Positions 8,477 to 17,267 of a stretch of 64,000 nucleotides of DNA are shown piece after piece. The notes under the pieces are model-generated. The model was not told where the DNA came from, did no database searches, and saw only the letters and a program-made list of their open reading frames with translations. The first letter of the stretch is position 1. The number at the start of each line of letters is the position of its first letter. A program made the position numbers and the translations under genes. Location: NCBI RefSeq assembly GCF_003569005.1, contig NZ_BCUR01000004.1, positions 1,773,111-1,837,110 on the forward strand, given 5' to 3'. The DNA is from Vibrio superstes. GTDB lineage: Bacteria; Pseudomonadota; Gammaproteobacteria; Enterobacterales; Vibrionaceae.

Positions 8477-9067
8477 ATGAACAGCACCACCCAATACTAC
8501 AACCAAAATGCCAAACAGTTTTTCGACTCTACTATCGACGTTGAAATGCAGTCTCTTTACGAGAGATTTTTACCACTAATCCCAAAAGGTGGTCGAATCT
8601 TAGACGCAGGTTGTGGTTCAGGTCGCGACAGCAAGGCATTTCTGGATAAGGGTTTTCAAGTTGATGCATTCGATGCCAGCGCTGAACTAAAAAAGCTCGC
8701 CAGTGAACTCACTGGGCTCGAAGTCACACAGACTACCTTTCTCGAGTTTCAATCTAAGCCCGCGACTTATGACGGTATTTGGGCTTGTGCTTCATTGTTG
8801 CATGTACGGGAAGAAGAGCTTGCACCCACATTTCTCCACCTTAGCAACTACCTCAAGCCTAGCAGTGTTATGTATTGCTCTTTCAAGCTTGGAGATTCTG
8901 AGCTAGATCGCAATGGGCGTTTTTTCCGTGACCTTAATTTAGGGCAATTAGAACTTATTCTAGAAACGACTAGGGTACTAAAGGTCAAGGAATGGTGGGA
9001 AACCTCGGATCTCAGACCTGGTCGTGAAAACGAAAAGTGGTTGAATGCGGTATTGGAGAAGTACTAA
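8477..9067 (+). CDS. Class I SAM-dependent methyltransferase
   Basis: This 196-residue single-domain methyltransferase has motif I ILDAGCGSGRDS (about 40-51), an acidic residue at the end of strand 2 (VDAFDAS) and a post-motif ASLLHV. The ATG at 8477 has AAGGA at good spacing; the ATG two codons earlier is too close to it. No DNA-methylase catalytic motif such as DPPY or a PC dipeptide is visible, so the substrate may be a small molecule, protein or RNA. It is followed after 3 bases by the PLD-helicase gene, so the two are translated from one message. Confidence 0.85.
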   Translation: MNSTTQYYNQNAKQFFDSTIDVEMQSLYERFLPLIPKGGRILDAGCGSGRDSKAFLDKGFQVDAFDASAELKKLASELTGLEVTQTTFLEFQSKPATYDGIWACASLLHVREEELAPTFLHLSNYLKPSSVMYCSFKLGDSELDRNGRFFRDLNLGQLELILETTRVLKVKEWWETSDLRPGRENEKWLNAVLEKY

Positions 9068-9070
9068 CAA

Positions 9071-11536
9071 ATGTCAAAGCAAAAGTTAATACTCAAAGAG
9101 GATCTTCTCACCACAGGTGGAGATGACCCATTACTACAACAACTTCTTCACGCTATTAACCACGCCAACGAAATAGATATTGCTGTTTCATTTATTCGAG
9201 ATTCAGGATTACGATTGTTACTTCCTGCACTCCAAGAAGCGATAGAGCGTTCAAATAATAATGATAGCTTTCTCAAGATTCGTGTTCTCACGTCCGACTA
9301 CTTAGGTATTACTGATCCTATTGCCCTCCGCTCTCTCATGGCGCTAGTTTCTCCCAAAATAGAAGTTAAGATCTTTGAAGCAAAGAACCATAGCTTCCAT
9401 ATGAAGTCCTATATTTTTGTTCGTTCAGATTCCGAGTCTACTTTTTACCGTGGTTCAGCTTTTATTGGCTCAAATAATATAAGTAAAGCCGCGTTAACCA
9501 ATGCTCATGAGTGGTGTTTAAGGTTTGATTACAAAGACCCTGAAACATCATTCGAGGCTAAACAGTTCAGAAAGATTCGAAGTGAATACAATAATATATT
9601 CAATCACTCAAGTGGCGTTGTCTTAAGTGATGTATGGATTGATCACTACATCACCCGTAGATTAAATGCTCCAACACTGAGCTTAATCAGCCCTTTTGAT
9701 AACGAACCTGAAGAAACTCACTCTCCAAACTCAGTGCAACTCGAGGCTCTAGATGCCCTGTCCCATACAAGAAAAATTGGTAACCCTAAAGGTTTGGTTG
9801 TGCTTGGTACGGGGATGGGGAAAACATGGTTATCTGCATTTGATGCCATGCAATGTAAAGCTCAAAGAGTTCTATTTGTCGCTCACAGAGAAGAAATACT
9901 CACTCAAGCACTCAACACCTACACCAAGCTATGGCCTCAAAAATCCTCTGGCTATTTCAATAGCATTGAAAAATCTGTTGATAAACAAATGGTCTTTGCT
10001 TCCGTGCAAACTCTAGGAAAAGAGACACACCTAAGCTCGTTCGCTCGTGACCATTTTGACTATATTGTTGTTGATGAATTTCATCACGCTAGTGCAAGTA
10101 CCTACCTCAATGTTTTAAATTACTTCGAGCCGAAGTTTCTACTTGGTCTCACTGCTACTCCAGATAGAACCGATCAGGCTGATATTCTCTCTTTATGTAA
10201 CAATAATTTGGTCTTTGAGAGAAACTTAGTGCATGGTATTGATACGGGTATACTAGTGCCTTTTCACTACTTTGGGGTATGGGATGATACTCTTGATTAT
10301 CAAGAAATCCCTTGGAGAAATGGCAAGTTTGACCCAAGGTCACTAGATGCTGCTTTTGCAACGCAAAAGCGCGCCCAACATATTTTCAAACACTGGGAAA
10401 AACACCAACAAAGAAGAACATTAGCATTCTGTGTCTCTGTTTCCCATGCCGATTACATGGCTGAGCAGTTTAATGCCAAATTTTCAGAAAAAGGTTACAA
10501 AGCTCTGGCTGTACATAGTCAATCTCATGTCAGACGTAATGAAGCTCTTCAACAGTTATCAAGCGGAGATATACAGGTTTTATTTTCTGTCGACCTGTTC
10601 AATGAAGGCACAGATTTACCCTCTATCGATACTATATTAATGATTAGGCCAACTCAGTCCAACATCATTTTCTTGCAGCAATTAGGCCGAGGTCTAAGGC
10701 TTGCTCCAAACAAGTCTCATGTAGTCGTGCTTGATTTCCTTGGTAACCACCAGTCGTTCTTATCCCGCACCGATCTATTCCATCTACCTGAAGATAATGC
10801 GGATAACCAAGTTAGAGAGAACGAAGGCAAATATAGCAACAACATGGTGTCATTGGCAAAAGGTTGCTATATCAATTTTGACCCCGAAATTATTAGCTTC
10901 TGGAAGGAACTCAAAAGTCGATTCAAGCATACCTCTGATGAAGAGTTTCAGTTACTTGAGTTGCGACAAGGGCACAGACCAACGGCGACCGAGTTCTTTC
11001 ATGAGGGGTATGATCACACGAAAGTAAGAAAACAACATGGAAGCTGGTTCCAACTCGTTGGATTGCATATTAAAGAGCAAGAGATATTAGATGTCATCAG
11101 CAAATATGATGCATTTCTTCTAAATACAATACAAATGACAAGCATGACCAAATGCTTCAAACCAATTTTACTCGAAGCATTCATTGAGTTAGATGGATTC
11201 AATAAGCCACCAACTTTAGCTGCGTTGGCTGAGCGAAGCTGGCACATATTGAAGTCCTACCCTGCACTGTTTACTAACGAACTCTCCGATAAGAACAAAC
11301 AGCTGTCGCCCACTGATGTTGACTGGCTTAATTATTGGAAAGGAAACCCGATTAAAGCCTTCACCACCGCAGGAAAGAAAGAAACATCAGCCTCGTTTAA
11401 TGTCGAGAAAAACCTATTCAAAGCAAATATAAAAGTTTCAGAGTCTGAAGTGAGGGTTTTGCATAGTTTAGTGAAAGAACTTCTGGATTATCGTCTAGCT
11501 AAGTACATCAAATCTAAGTACCCTAGCCACACATGA
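9071..11536 (+). CDS. PLD-nuclease / SF2 DEAD-like helicase fusion
   Basis: An 821-residue protein. The N-terminal domain (about 1-180) is phospholipase-D-like, with one HxK motif (FHMKSY, about 110) and GSNNISKAAL downstream, typical of PLD nucleases that act as dimers. A superfamily 2 helicase follows: Walker A LGTGMGKTW (about 245), DEFHH (about 335), motif III LTATPDR, and motif VI QQLGRGLRL (about 540). The last 250 residues are not recognised. Such PLD-helicases occur in restriction and anti-phage loci. It sits between a methyltransferase and arfB in one operon. Nuclease action on foreign DNA is inference. Confidence 0.85.
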   Translation: MSKQKLILKEDLLTTGGDDPLLQQLLHAINHANEIDIAVSFIRDSGLRLLLPALQEAIERSNNNDSFLKIRVLTSDYLGITDPIALRSLMALVSPKIEVKIFEAKNHSFHMKSYIFVRSDSESTFYRGSAFIGSNNISKAALTNAHEWCLRFDYKDPETSFEAKQFRKIRSEYNNIFNHSSGVVLSDVWIDHYITRRLNAPTLSLISPFDNEPEETHSPNSVQLEALDALSHTRKIGNPKGLVVLGTGMGKTWLSAFDAMQCKAQRVLFVAHREEILTQALNTYTKLWPQKSSGYFNSIEKSVDKQMVFASVQTLGKETHLSSFARDHFDYIVVDEFHHASASTYLNVLNYFEPKFLLGLTATPDRTDQADILSLCNNNLVFERNLVHGIDTGILVPFHYFGVWDDTLDYQEIPWRNGKFDPRSLDAAFATQKRAQHIFKHWEKHQQRRTLAFCVSVSHADYMAEQFNAKFSEKGYKALAVHSQSHVRRNEALQQLSSGDIQVLFSVDLFNEGTDLPSIDTILMIRPTQSNIIFLQQLGRGLRLAPNKSHVVVLDFLGNHQSFLSRTDLFHLPEDNADNQVRENEGKYSNNMVSLAKGCYINFDPEIISFWKELKSRFKHTSDEEFQLLELRQGHRPTATEFFHEGYDHTKVRKQHGSWFQLVGLHIKEQEILDVISKYDAFLLNTIQMTSMTKCFKPILLEAFIELDGFNKPPTLAALAERSWHILKSYPALFTNELSDKNKQLSPTDVDWLNYWKGNPIKAFTTAGKKETSASFNVEKNLFKANIKVSESEVRVLHSLVKELLDYRLAKYIKSKYPSHT

Positions 11537-11552
11537 ACCTAAAGGCTGAAAC

Positions 11553-11963
11553 ATGCTCCATATCTCCAACACCGTAATCCTGGCCGACTGGGAAATTGAA
11601 ATGACTGCTATCCGTGCTCAAGGTGCGGGTGGTCAGAATGTAAATAAAACATCCTCGGCAATTCACTTAAGGTTCGATATCAACCGCTCTACCCTGCCGT
11701 CGATCTACAAAGATAGGTTATTGGCACTGTCTGATAGTCGAATCAGCAGTGATGGCGTCATTGTCATCAAGGCCCAAAGCTACAGAACACAAGAACAAAA
11801 CCGACAAGATGCACTTGATCGGCTTGTTGAGCTCATCAAGAAAGCGATGGTAGTACAGAAGAAGCGTCGCCCCACTAAACCAACAAAAGGCTCTCAAAGA
11901 CGACGTGTTGAATCCAAGAAGAAAAAGGGACAGACAAAGTCCTTACGTGGTCGCATAGTTTAA
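11553..11963 (+). CDS. arfB: Alternative ribosome-rescue factor ArfB (YaeJ)
   Basis: A 136-residue class-I release-factor homologue with GGQ at 26-28, exactly as in E. coli ArfB, and the long basic C-terminal tail ([16 protein letters not shown]) that enters the empty mRNA channel. It hydrolyses peptidyl-tRNA on ribosomes stalled without a stop codon. It starts 16 bases after the helicase stop, so it is probably the third gene of the methyltransferase/helicase operon, an unusual setting. Confidence 0.93.
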   Translation: MLHISNTVILADWEIEMTAIRAQGAGGQNVNKTSSAIHLRFDINRSTLPSIYKDRLLALSDSRISSDGVIVIKAQSYRTQEQNRQDALDRLVELIKKAMVVQKKRRPTKPTKGSQRRRVESKKKKGQTKSLRGRIV

Positions 11964-12080
11964 AGCCTACATCTTATCCCAAGGAAAATTGAAATATGTT
12001 TGCTTTCAGCTAGTTGAGTGTTGTTAACCCAGAACTCATACAACTATAAAATTTTATATTTGGGGTTCGAGTGCTTCTTT

Positions 12081-12494
12081 CTATGTATCCATTTTGATAG
12101 GAAACTGCGTAAATTCTGCTGGAGTACATAAGGCATCAAGAACACCATAAACTCCATCTGGAAGCATTTTGATAAAAGCAATTCTATAGATGACTTCTGA
12201 GAATATTTTCTTAGGCTTATAACTTTCGTCATCAAAGAAGCAGTACCCATAAGTTCCTCCTTTGATCATTTCGATATGTTGTAATCTCTCTCTGTGACCT
12301 AGATTTACCGAACCATTTTTATTGGTACGCAACCAGTCTGTACCAGATAATTTAACTAACGATTGACCATCTAAACTCAGCCTATCTGCCATATGTACCT
12401 GCAGCACAGGAGTACCTTTGATAATCTTTCCCCATTGCCATTGAACTGGCACGGAATCACAACCAAGATATTTGAATAGCTCATTTCGCTTCAT
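12081..12494 (-). CDS. Hypothetical protein, possible restriction-associated N-terminal domain
   Basis: From ATG at 12494 this encodes 137 residues. The arrangement WQWG near residue 20, then GHRERLQHIEMIKGGTYGYC, recalls to me the N-terminal recognition-like domain of some HNH endonucleases, but no HNH motif is present. The resemblance is from memory and weak. The gene is divergent from the DUF262 nuclease and convergent with arfB. The region is AT-rich compared with pepT or the 16-18 kb backbone, consistent with acquired DNA. Confidence 0.5.
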   Translation of the reverse strand: MKRNELFKYLGCDSVPVQWQWGKIIKGTPVLQVHMADRLSLDGQSLVKLSGTDWLRTNKNGSVNLGHRERLQHIEMIKGGTYGYCFFDDESYKPKKIFSEVIYRIAFIKMLPDGVYGVLDALCTPAEFTQFPIKMDT

Positions 12495-12698
12495 ACTACA
12501 CTCTCTTGCTAACACCCTAAAACTTAATCCACCAATTAAAACATACTAGATACCAATTAATCAAATGCATTACCGCTTACATTCTCTTTGAAAAACAAAA
12601 TCATTATTGCGTACCAAGTATTTATAAATGTATACTACTCCGATAAGCTACATTTTGTTCCTGCTGAAATATTTATAATTCTAGAGAGTTAATGAATC

Positions 12699-14618
12699 AT
12701 GAAACTACAAAGCCTTAGCGACATCTGCGAAAGACGAGTTTTACGTATCCCTGACTATCAACGCGGTTACGCATGGTCACTGCAGCAGATTGCTGACTTC
12801 TGGGAGGACATAGTTCAACTCGACATTGAAAGAGTTCATTATACTGGCGTAATTACCCTAGAACCGGTTCCAGCCAAGCTTTGGAGAAAATGGGAACAAG
12901 ATGAATGGATAATTGAGGGGATGGGCTATCGCCCATTCTATGTTGTAGATGGGCAACAAAGACTAACAACATCAATGATCCTAATTCAGGCCATTATCGA
13001 ATCAGTCGATGCTAAATCCCAACTTAATTATCAGTCGATACCCACTGTTCGCCAGCGATATGTACTCTGCAAAGCAGACGATGGTCAACGTGAAAGCTTC
13101 ATCTTCGGCTATGAAACCGATAACCCAAGCGATGAATACCTGAAGACAAGTATCTTTGGCGAACATTCCCACAGCAACCTATTTCAAGAAACCTTGTATA
13201 CACAGAATTTGTCGGGTGCTAAAGAGTACTTCAAAAAAAAACTCGCCACTCTAGATCATAATCAAATCGCTTCGATATTTAAAAAGCTTACACAGCGTCT
13301 TAAGTTTAACTTGTATGAAATTGATGATGAAATCGATGTGTTTGTGACTTTTGAAACCATGAACAACCGCGGTAAACCACTAACAAGTCTAGAACTGCTG
13401 AAAAACCGACTGATTTATCTATCCACATTATTTCATGGTCATGATGGTCGAGATGTTCTAAGAAATAAGATCAACAGTGCTTGGAAAACCATGTATGAAT
13501 ACCTTGGAAAAAATGCAGATAGTCCACTAGATGAGAATATTTTCCTAAGAAACCATTGGACCATGTACTTTAAGTACACTAGGAACAAGGGTGATGACTA
13601 CATCAACTATCTTCTCAACGACAAATTCACAGCGAAAAACGTCACTCACCCCTCGAACAGGGAAGATAAAGTTACTATCGAAGAAATAAGTAACTATGTC
13701 GAAAGCTTGCAAGGATCGATTCGACATTGGTTCTATATTCATAACCCATACTTTTATCTCCCCCATTATGATAATGAAGAGAATAAATTATTGCTCGATA
13801 GACTACAGCGTTTGAGCTTTCGTGCATTTAGGCCACTATTACTAGCTGCCTACGTATCAAAGCAATCAACTGATAAAATTAACTCTCTCCTGATAGCGGC
13901 AGAACGATACAACTTCATTTTGTTTTCTCTCTGCCATCGTCGATCGAATACCGGCGATTCTGAGTTTTTTAGTATGGCTAGAGAGCTACTTAAGGGTAAA
14001 AGAGACGTGGTGTCCGTGGTTAAAACTATTAATGATTGGATTGACTACTACTTTGATGCAGGTCGATTCCATAGTTACATTGCTGAAAAGTATGAGTTAG
14101 GACAACAAGGGTTCTTCCGTTGGGATGGACTAAGGTATTTCTTGTTTGAGTATGATCAGTGGCTAACAACAAGAGGGAAACAATCTACGAACAAGCTTCA
14201 TTGGTCTAACTTAAAATCTGTAAAACGGGATGCTGTAACTATTGAGCACATCTTTCCTCAAACAGCAACAAATGAGTACTGGAAGGAACGTTTTGGAGGC
14301 TTGAATGCCCAACAAACTACGACCATTACCAATTCGCTAGGTAATCTCGTACCATTAAGCAGATCGAAAAATTCTAGTTTGCAAAATGATGGTTTTGACT
14401 TAAAGAAGAACAATAAAAATGGTGTGGGTTATTACAATGGCTCTGCTGCAGAGAATGAATTGGCACAAATCGTTGAGTGGGATCAGGAATCAATTCTAAA
14501 TAGAGGCTTTGAACTGTTAGAGTTTATGGAGCTCAGATGGAACATTAAGTTAGGTGACGATGCCTTCAAAACGAACTTACTCCATCTCGACTTCGTAGTA
14601 ACACAAGAAGTATTGTAA
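12699..14618 (+). CDS. DUF262-DUF1524 (GmrSD-like) nuclease
   Basis: A 639-residue single-chain protein. The N-terminal DUF262 domain shows RIPDYQRGYAW and the ParB-like VVDGQQRLTTS (about 82-92), the nucleotide-using half known from GmrS, BrxU and SspE. The C-terminal DUF1524 domain has the His-Me finger: VTIEHIFPQ (about 513-521) followed by NSLGNLVPLS (about 546). Related enzymes are type IV restriction systems that cut modified phage DNA with NTP hydrolysis. No partner is needed since both halves are fused. The gene has its own strong terminator, so it is probably a stand-alone module. Confidence 0.88.
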   Translation: MKLQSLSDICERRVLRIPDYQRGYAWSLQQIADFWEDIVQLDIERVHYTGVITLEPVPAKLWRKWEQDEWIIEGMGYRPFYVVDGQQRLTTSMILIQAIIESVDAKSQLNYQSIPTVRQRYVLCKADDGQRESFIFGYETDNPSDEYLKTSIFGEHSHSNLFQETLYTQNLSGAKEYFKKKLATLDHNQIASIFKKLTQRLKFNLYEIDDEIDVFVTFETMNNRGKPLTSLELLKNRLIYLSTLFHGHDGRDVLRNKINSAWKTMYEYLGKNADSPLDENIFLRNHWTMYFKYTRNKGDDYINYLLNDKFTAKNVTHPSNREDKVTIEEISNYVESLQGSIRHWFYIHNPYFYLPHYDNEENKLLLDRLQRLSFRAFRPLLLAAYVSKQSTDKINSLLIAAERYNFILFSLCHRRSNTGDSEFFSMARELLKGKRDVVSVVKTINDWIDYYFDAGRFHSYIAEKYELGQQGFFRWDGLRYFLFEYDQWLTTRGKQSTNKLHWSNLKSVKRDAVTIEHIFPQTATNEYWKERFGGLNAQQTTTITNSLGNLVPLSRSKNSSLQNDGFDLKKNNKNGVGYYNGSAAENELAQIVEWDQESILNRGFELLEFMELRWNIKLGDDAFKTNLLHLDFVVTQEVL

Positions 14619-14655
14619 CTGATAACGCTTGCGATCGAGCAAGTGTATTATAAGG

Positions 14656-14687
14656 GGAGGTAGATGCTCGTGCATCTACCTCTTTTT
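14656..14687 (+). terminator. Strong rho-independent terminator
   Basis: GAGGTAGATGC pairs perfectly with GCATCTACCTC around a TCGT loop and is followed by TTTTT. It closes the DUF262 gene. Confidence 0.93.
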
Positions 14688-14727
14688 CGAAAGGAATAAG
14701 GCTAATTCAATCACGTAATCAACGTAA

Positions 14728-14897
14728 TTACACCTCAGTCTTTAGCAACTTCTCGGCATAGTAGTAAAGCTCTTTCGGTCTAGTCCAGATACCTACTGGA
14801 ACTCTGTCTAGGTAAGATAAATAACATGCGGAAGCAATTGACCTTCAAAGTTTTCACTGGTTTCTTTTGGCGGTGTCAACGGCCTATGACAAAGCGA
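14728..14897 (-). pseudogene. Decayed 3' fragment of a saccharopine dehydrogenase paralogue
   Basis: Read on the minus strand, the fragment gives PPKETSENFEGQLLPHVIYLT, a stop, and then in a shifted frame VPVGIWTRPKELYYYAEKLL. This aligns with the C-terminus of the intact gene at 16184-17251 (PKESSEDFAGQLLPHLLDLT ... QGIWGRAEDFYYTAEQ). Nucleotide similarity is plain over 14800-14880, and an internal deletion of about 17 bases relative to the intact copy is visible near 14875. No other part of the gene is present. It marks the edge between the defence-like island and the backbone. Confidence 0.8.
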
Positions 14898-15022
14898 ACT
14901 GGAAACGAGGTGTTTTTGGGGATGCTCTGGATTTATCTTAGACAAAGACAACTGTAAGAATACAGAAACGCTCACCATGAACTGATGTTGAAGTATCTCT
15001 ATACCCTAGATTTCACTAATCC

Positions 15023-15976
15023 CTACTGAGCACAGCTAGGATCATCAAAGCACAACTCATTGCCATTGGCGGGAATATTGCCTTGTTTATCACGCATGCC
15101 ATCTAGCTTGATGTTTAGGTACGTCGGCTTTTCACCGGATAACCCGACCCAAGTGATGTGGTCCATATTAATGAGTTGGTCTTCAAAGATTTTTCCGCCT
15201 GATGTTGCCAGTTGAATGTAATCTTGCCCTAGCCTCTGGGTGTGTTGATAGCTATGCACATGACCATTAAATACGGTGTAGTTTCGGCCCATTAAATGGG
15301 TTTCGATGCGCTTAAAGTTTTGCTCCTCAGCGTTTTGCCACACGGGCTTATGCATAAAGAAAAACGTCCAACGTACATCTGGATTTTCATCTAATGCTTT
15401 GATGACATAGTCACGCTGTTTGTCACTGATTTCGCCGTAATAGCGCTGACTTAGGTTCGCATATTCTGTTTGTTCAAACTGAGTGGGATCGGCTTTATAT
15501 ACCTCAATCGCTTGGTCACGCTTAACCTTCAACTCTGAGAAAAAGTCGTTGGTAAAGTCTTCACTGTCCATCACAACAAAAAGCGCATCTTGATAAACAA
15601 AGTGGTAGTAACGAGGGCCCACATTCTTCTCATACCATTCACGCATTTTACTGTTTGAGATATCGTGATTACCCACCGCAGGGTAAAAAGGGACGCCTTG
15701 GTTGCCTAGGTTCTTCTGAAATACCGCCCACTCTTGATTCATCTGTATCTCATCTTCAGTACCACCCTCGATAAGATCGCCAATACTCATGATGAAATCT
15801 GGCTGTAGTTGCTCGATCCCTTCAGCCGCGACATTGAAAACACCCTCACGCTCGCCTCCGGTAAGATCTCCTATGATGGCAAACCGTATCGTATTCTCGG
15901 GTGGCTCAGGTGCACTGAAAGCAAAGGAAAGAGTACTTTGAGTAATTAAAACCAACATTAACCAATGGCGAGTCAT
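15023..15976 (-). CDS. Exported calcineurin-like metallophosphoesterase
   Basis: From ATG at 15976 (AAGGA six bases upstream) the protein has 317 residues and a clear signal peptide (WLMLVLITQSTLSFAFS). Metallophosphatase motifs are in order: GDLTGG, SIGDLIEGG, VGNHDI, FMHKP, and FNGHVHSYQH. A frame that is open a further 43 codons upstream has no ribosome site and would spoil the signal. It should act in the periplasm on a phosphate ester; the substrate cannot be told. It stands alone. Confidence 0.85.
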   Translation of the reverse strand: MTRHWLMLVLITQSTLSFAFSAPEPPENTIRFAIIGDLTGGEREGVFNVAAEGIEQLQPDFIMSIGDLIEGGTEDEIQMNQEWAVFQKNLGNQGVPFYPAVGNHDISNSKMREWYEKNVGPRYYHFVYQDALFVVMDSEDFTNDFFSELKVKRDQAIEVYKADPTQFEQTEYANLSQRYYGEISDKQRDYVIKALDENPDVRWTFFFMHKPVWQNAEEQNFKRIETHLMGRNYTVFNGHVHSYQHTQRLGQDYIQLATSGGKIFEDQLINMDHITWVGLSGEKPTYLNIKLDGMRDKQGNIPANGNELCFDDPSCAQ

Positions 15977-16108
15977 GTAATGTCCTTGAATATTATGAGT
16001 ACTGAAATGATACGGCTTAACGTCTTTAATTCTAAGCCATTTAGTGACAGCGCGTAGCATTGTGGTCAGGTTTGAAAAAGGATACCTAACCAACACAGCC
16101 AGCAAACG

Positions 16109-16145
16109 AAAAAGGCAGGTACCCGAGTACCCGCCTTTTATAGTT
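16109..16145 (-). terminator. Terminator after the saccharopine dehydrogenase operon
   Basis: AAAAGGCGGGTAC pairs with GTACCTGCCTTTTT with a short loop. The symmetry suggests that it works in both directions, between genes ending at 16184 and starting at 15976. Confidence 0.8.
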
Positions 16146-16183
16146 TTTAAAGATAGAGCAAGTTTAGCTCTAAATGTCTGACT

Positions 16184-17251
16184 CTAGCTCAATACAGATT
16201 GCTCTGCGGTGTAATAAAAGTCTTCTGCTCTACCCCAAATACCTTGTGGATCTTGATCTTGTGTCAGGTCTAATAGATGCGGAAGCAACTGCCCTGCAAA
16301 GTCTTCACTGCTTTCTTTTGGCAGTACTGTAGGCAGGTGGTCAACCGCCTGTACACGCACGCCATCAACAATAGAATCAATGATAGGTTGAGTCAGTTTA
16401 GTGCAGCGATCATAGATTCTGATTGGGTTGTCAGGGTTATTTGGATCGCAGCTTACGTCACTGATCATGCTAAGGCGTGGTGCATTACCTAAACTCTCTT
16501 TGGTAATGAACGGAGGTGTGCCTTCTGCAAGATACGCACAGTTAACCAAGATGTCGTAGTCATTGATTGCTGTGAACGGGCCACCGGCTTTGGTCTCTTC
16601 GATGTCCCAACCTTGAGCTTGCAGACCGAGATCGGTGAATAGATCCATCGCGCCTTTGCCACAGCGACCGTATTGGCCGATAACCAATACCTTAGGCGTT
16701 TCTTGCGCACCCTTTAACTGCGCACTCAGTACGGCTAGATATTCTGAGCGATCGGCATAGCTTTGAACTGCTGGGTAGATATCATTGCTTTGTGTGTAGT
16801 GCACGAAACCGGAAAGACCGATCGCAGCACCCACATAGCCTGCCCAGTAGCCAAATGCACAGACACGGCGACCTTGCTCATCACGTAAGAATTCAAGGTC
16901 TAGAACCTGACCACTGCCCTCTTTAAAGCGAGACAGAATCTGTACAGCTTCGTCCTGGCCTTTGAAGGCGTGTGCAAAGTAAATGTGCTTGTGCTTTAGC
17001 GCAAAGCTTTCTTCTGCTAGCTCTTTTAGGCCAAGAATGTAGGCGTGCTCTGGCGCATCAACCCAAGAGTGTGTTTCCACCAGCTGACAGCCTACATCGG
17101 CGTAAGCTTGATCTGGAAAAATACGTGTTTCACTGTGTTCAACCGCAATCTCGGCACCCGCATCAATTAATGCTTTTGCGCCAGAGGGAGTCAGTGCAGT
17201 GCGACGTTCTCCTGGTTTTACTTCATCGCGAAGCCAAAATAATGTTTTCAT
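16184..17251 (-). CDS. Saccharopine dehydrogenase (L-lysine-forming type)
   Basis: This 355-residue protein is of the fungal Lys1 class. The N-terminal domain begins LRDEVKPGERRTALTP, the alanine-dehydrogenase/PNT-like start. A Rossmann segment follows (VLVIGQYGRCGKGAMD, about 190-205), and FAGQLLPHL closes it. In fungi the enzyme interconverts saccharopine with lysine and 2-oxoglutarate; in bacteria the direction and role are uncertain. It lies 16 bases downstream of an NhaC-family carrier, so uptake or pH control is probably tied to its metabolism. A broken second copy of its 3' end is at 14728-14897. Confidence 0.85.
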   Translation of the reverse strand: MKTLFWLRDEVKPGERRTALTPSGAKALIDAGAEIAVEHSETRIFPDQAYADVGCQLVETHSWVDAPEHAYILGLKELAEESFALKHKHIYFAHAFKGQDEAVQILSRFKEGSGQVLDLEFLRDEQGRRVCAFGYWAGYVGAAIGLSGFVHYTQSNDIYPAVQSYADRSEYLAVLSAQLKGAQETPKVLVIGQYGRCGKGAMDLFTDLGLQAQGWDIEETKAGGPFTAINDYDILVNCAYLAEGTPPFITKESLGNAPRLSMISDVSCDPNNPDNPIRIYDRCTKLTQPIIDSIVDGVRVQAVDHLPTVLPKESSEDFAGQLLPHLLDLTQDQDPQGIWGRAEDFYYTAEQSVLS

Positions 17252-17267
17252 TTCTTAAAATTCCTTC

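Noticed and set aside
12044-12250. 68-residue minus-strand frame
   Set aside because: It overlaps the better-supported gene 12081-12494 in another frame and lacks its own start signals.
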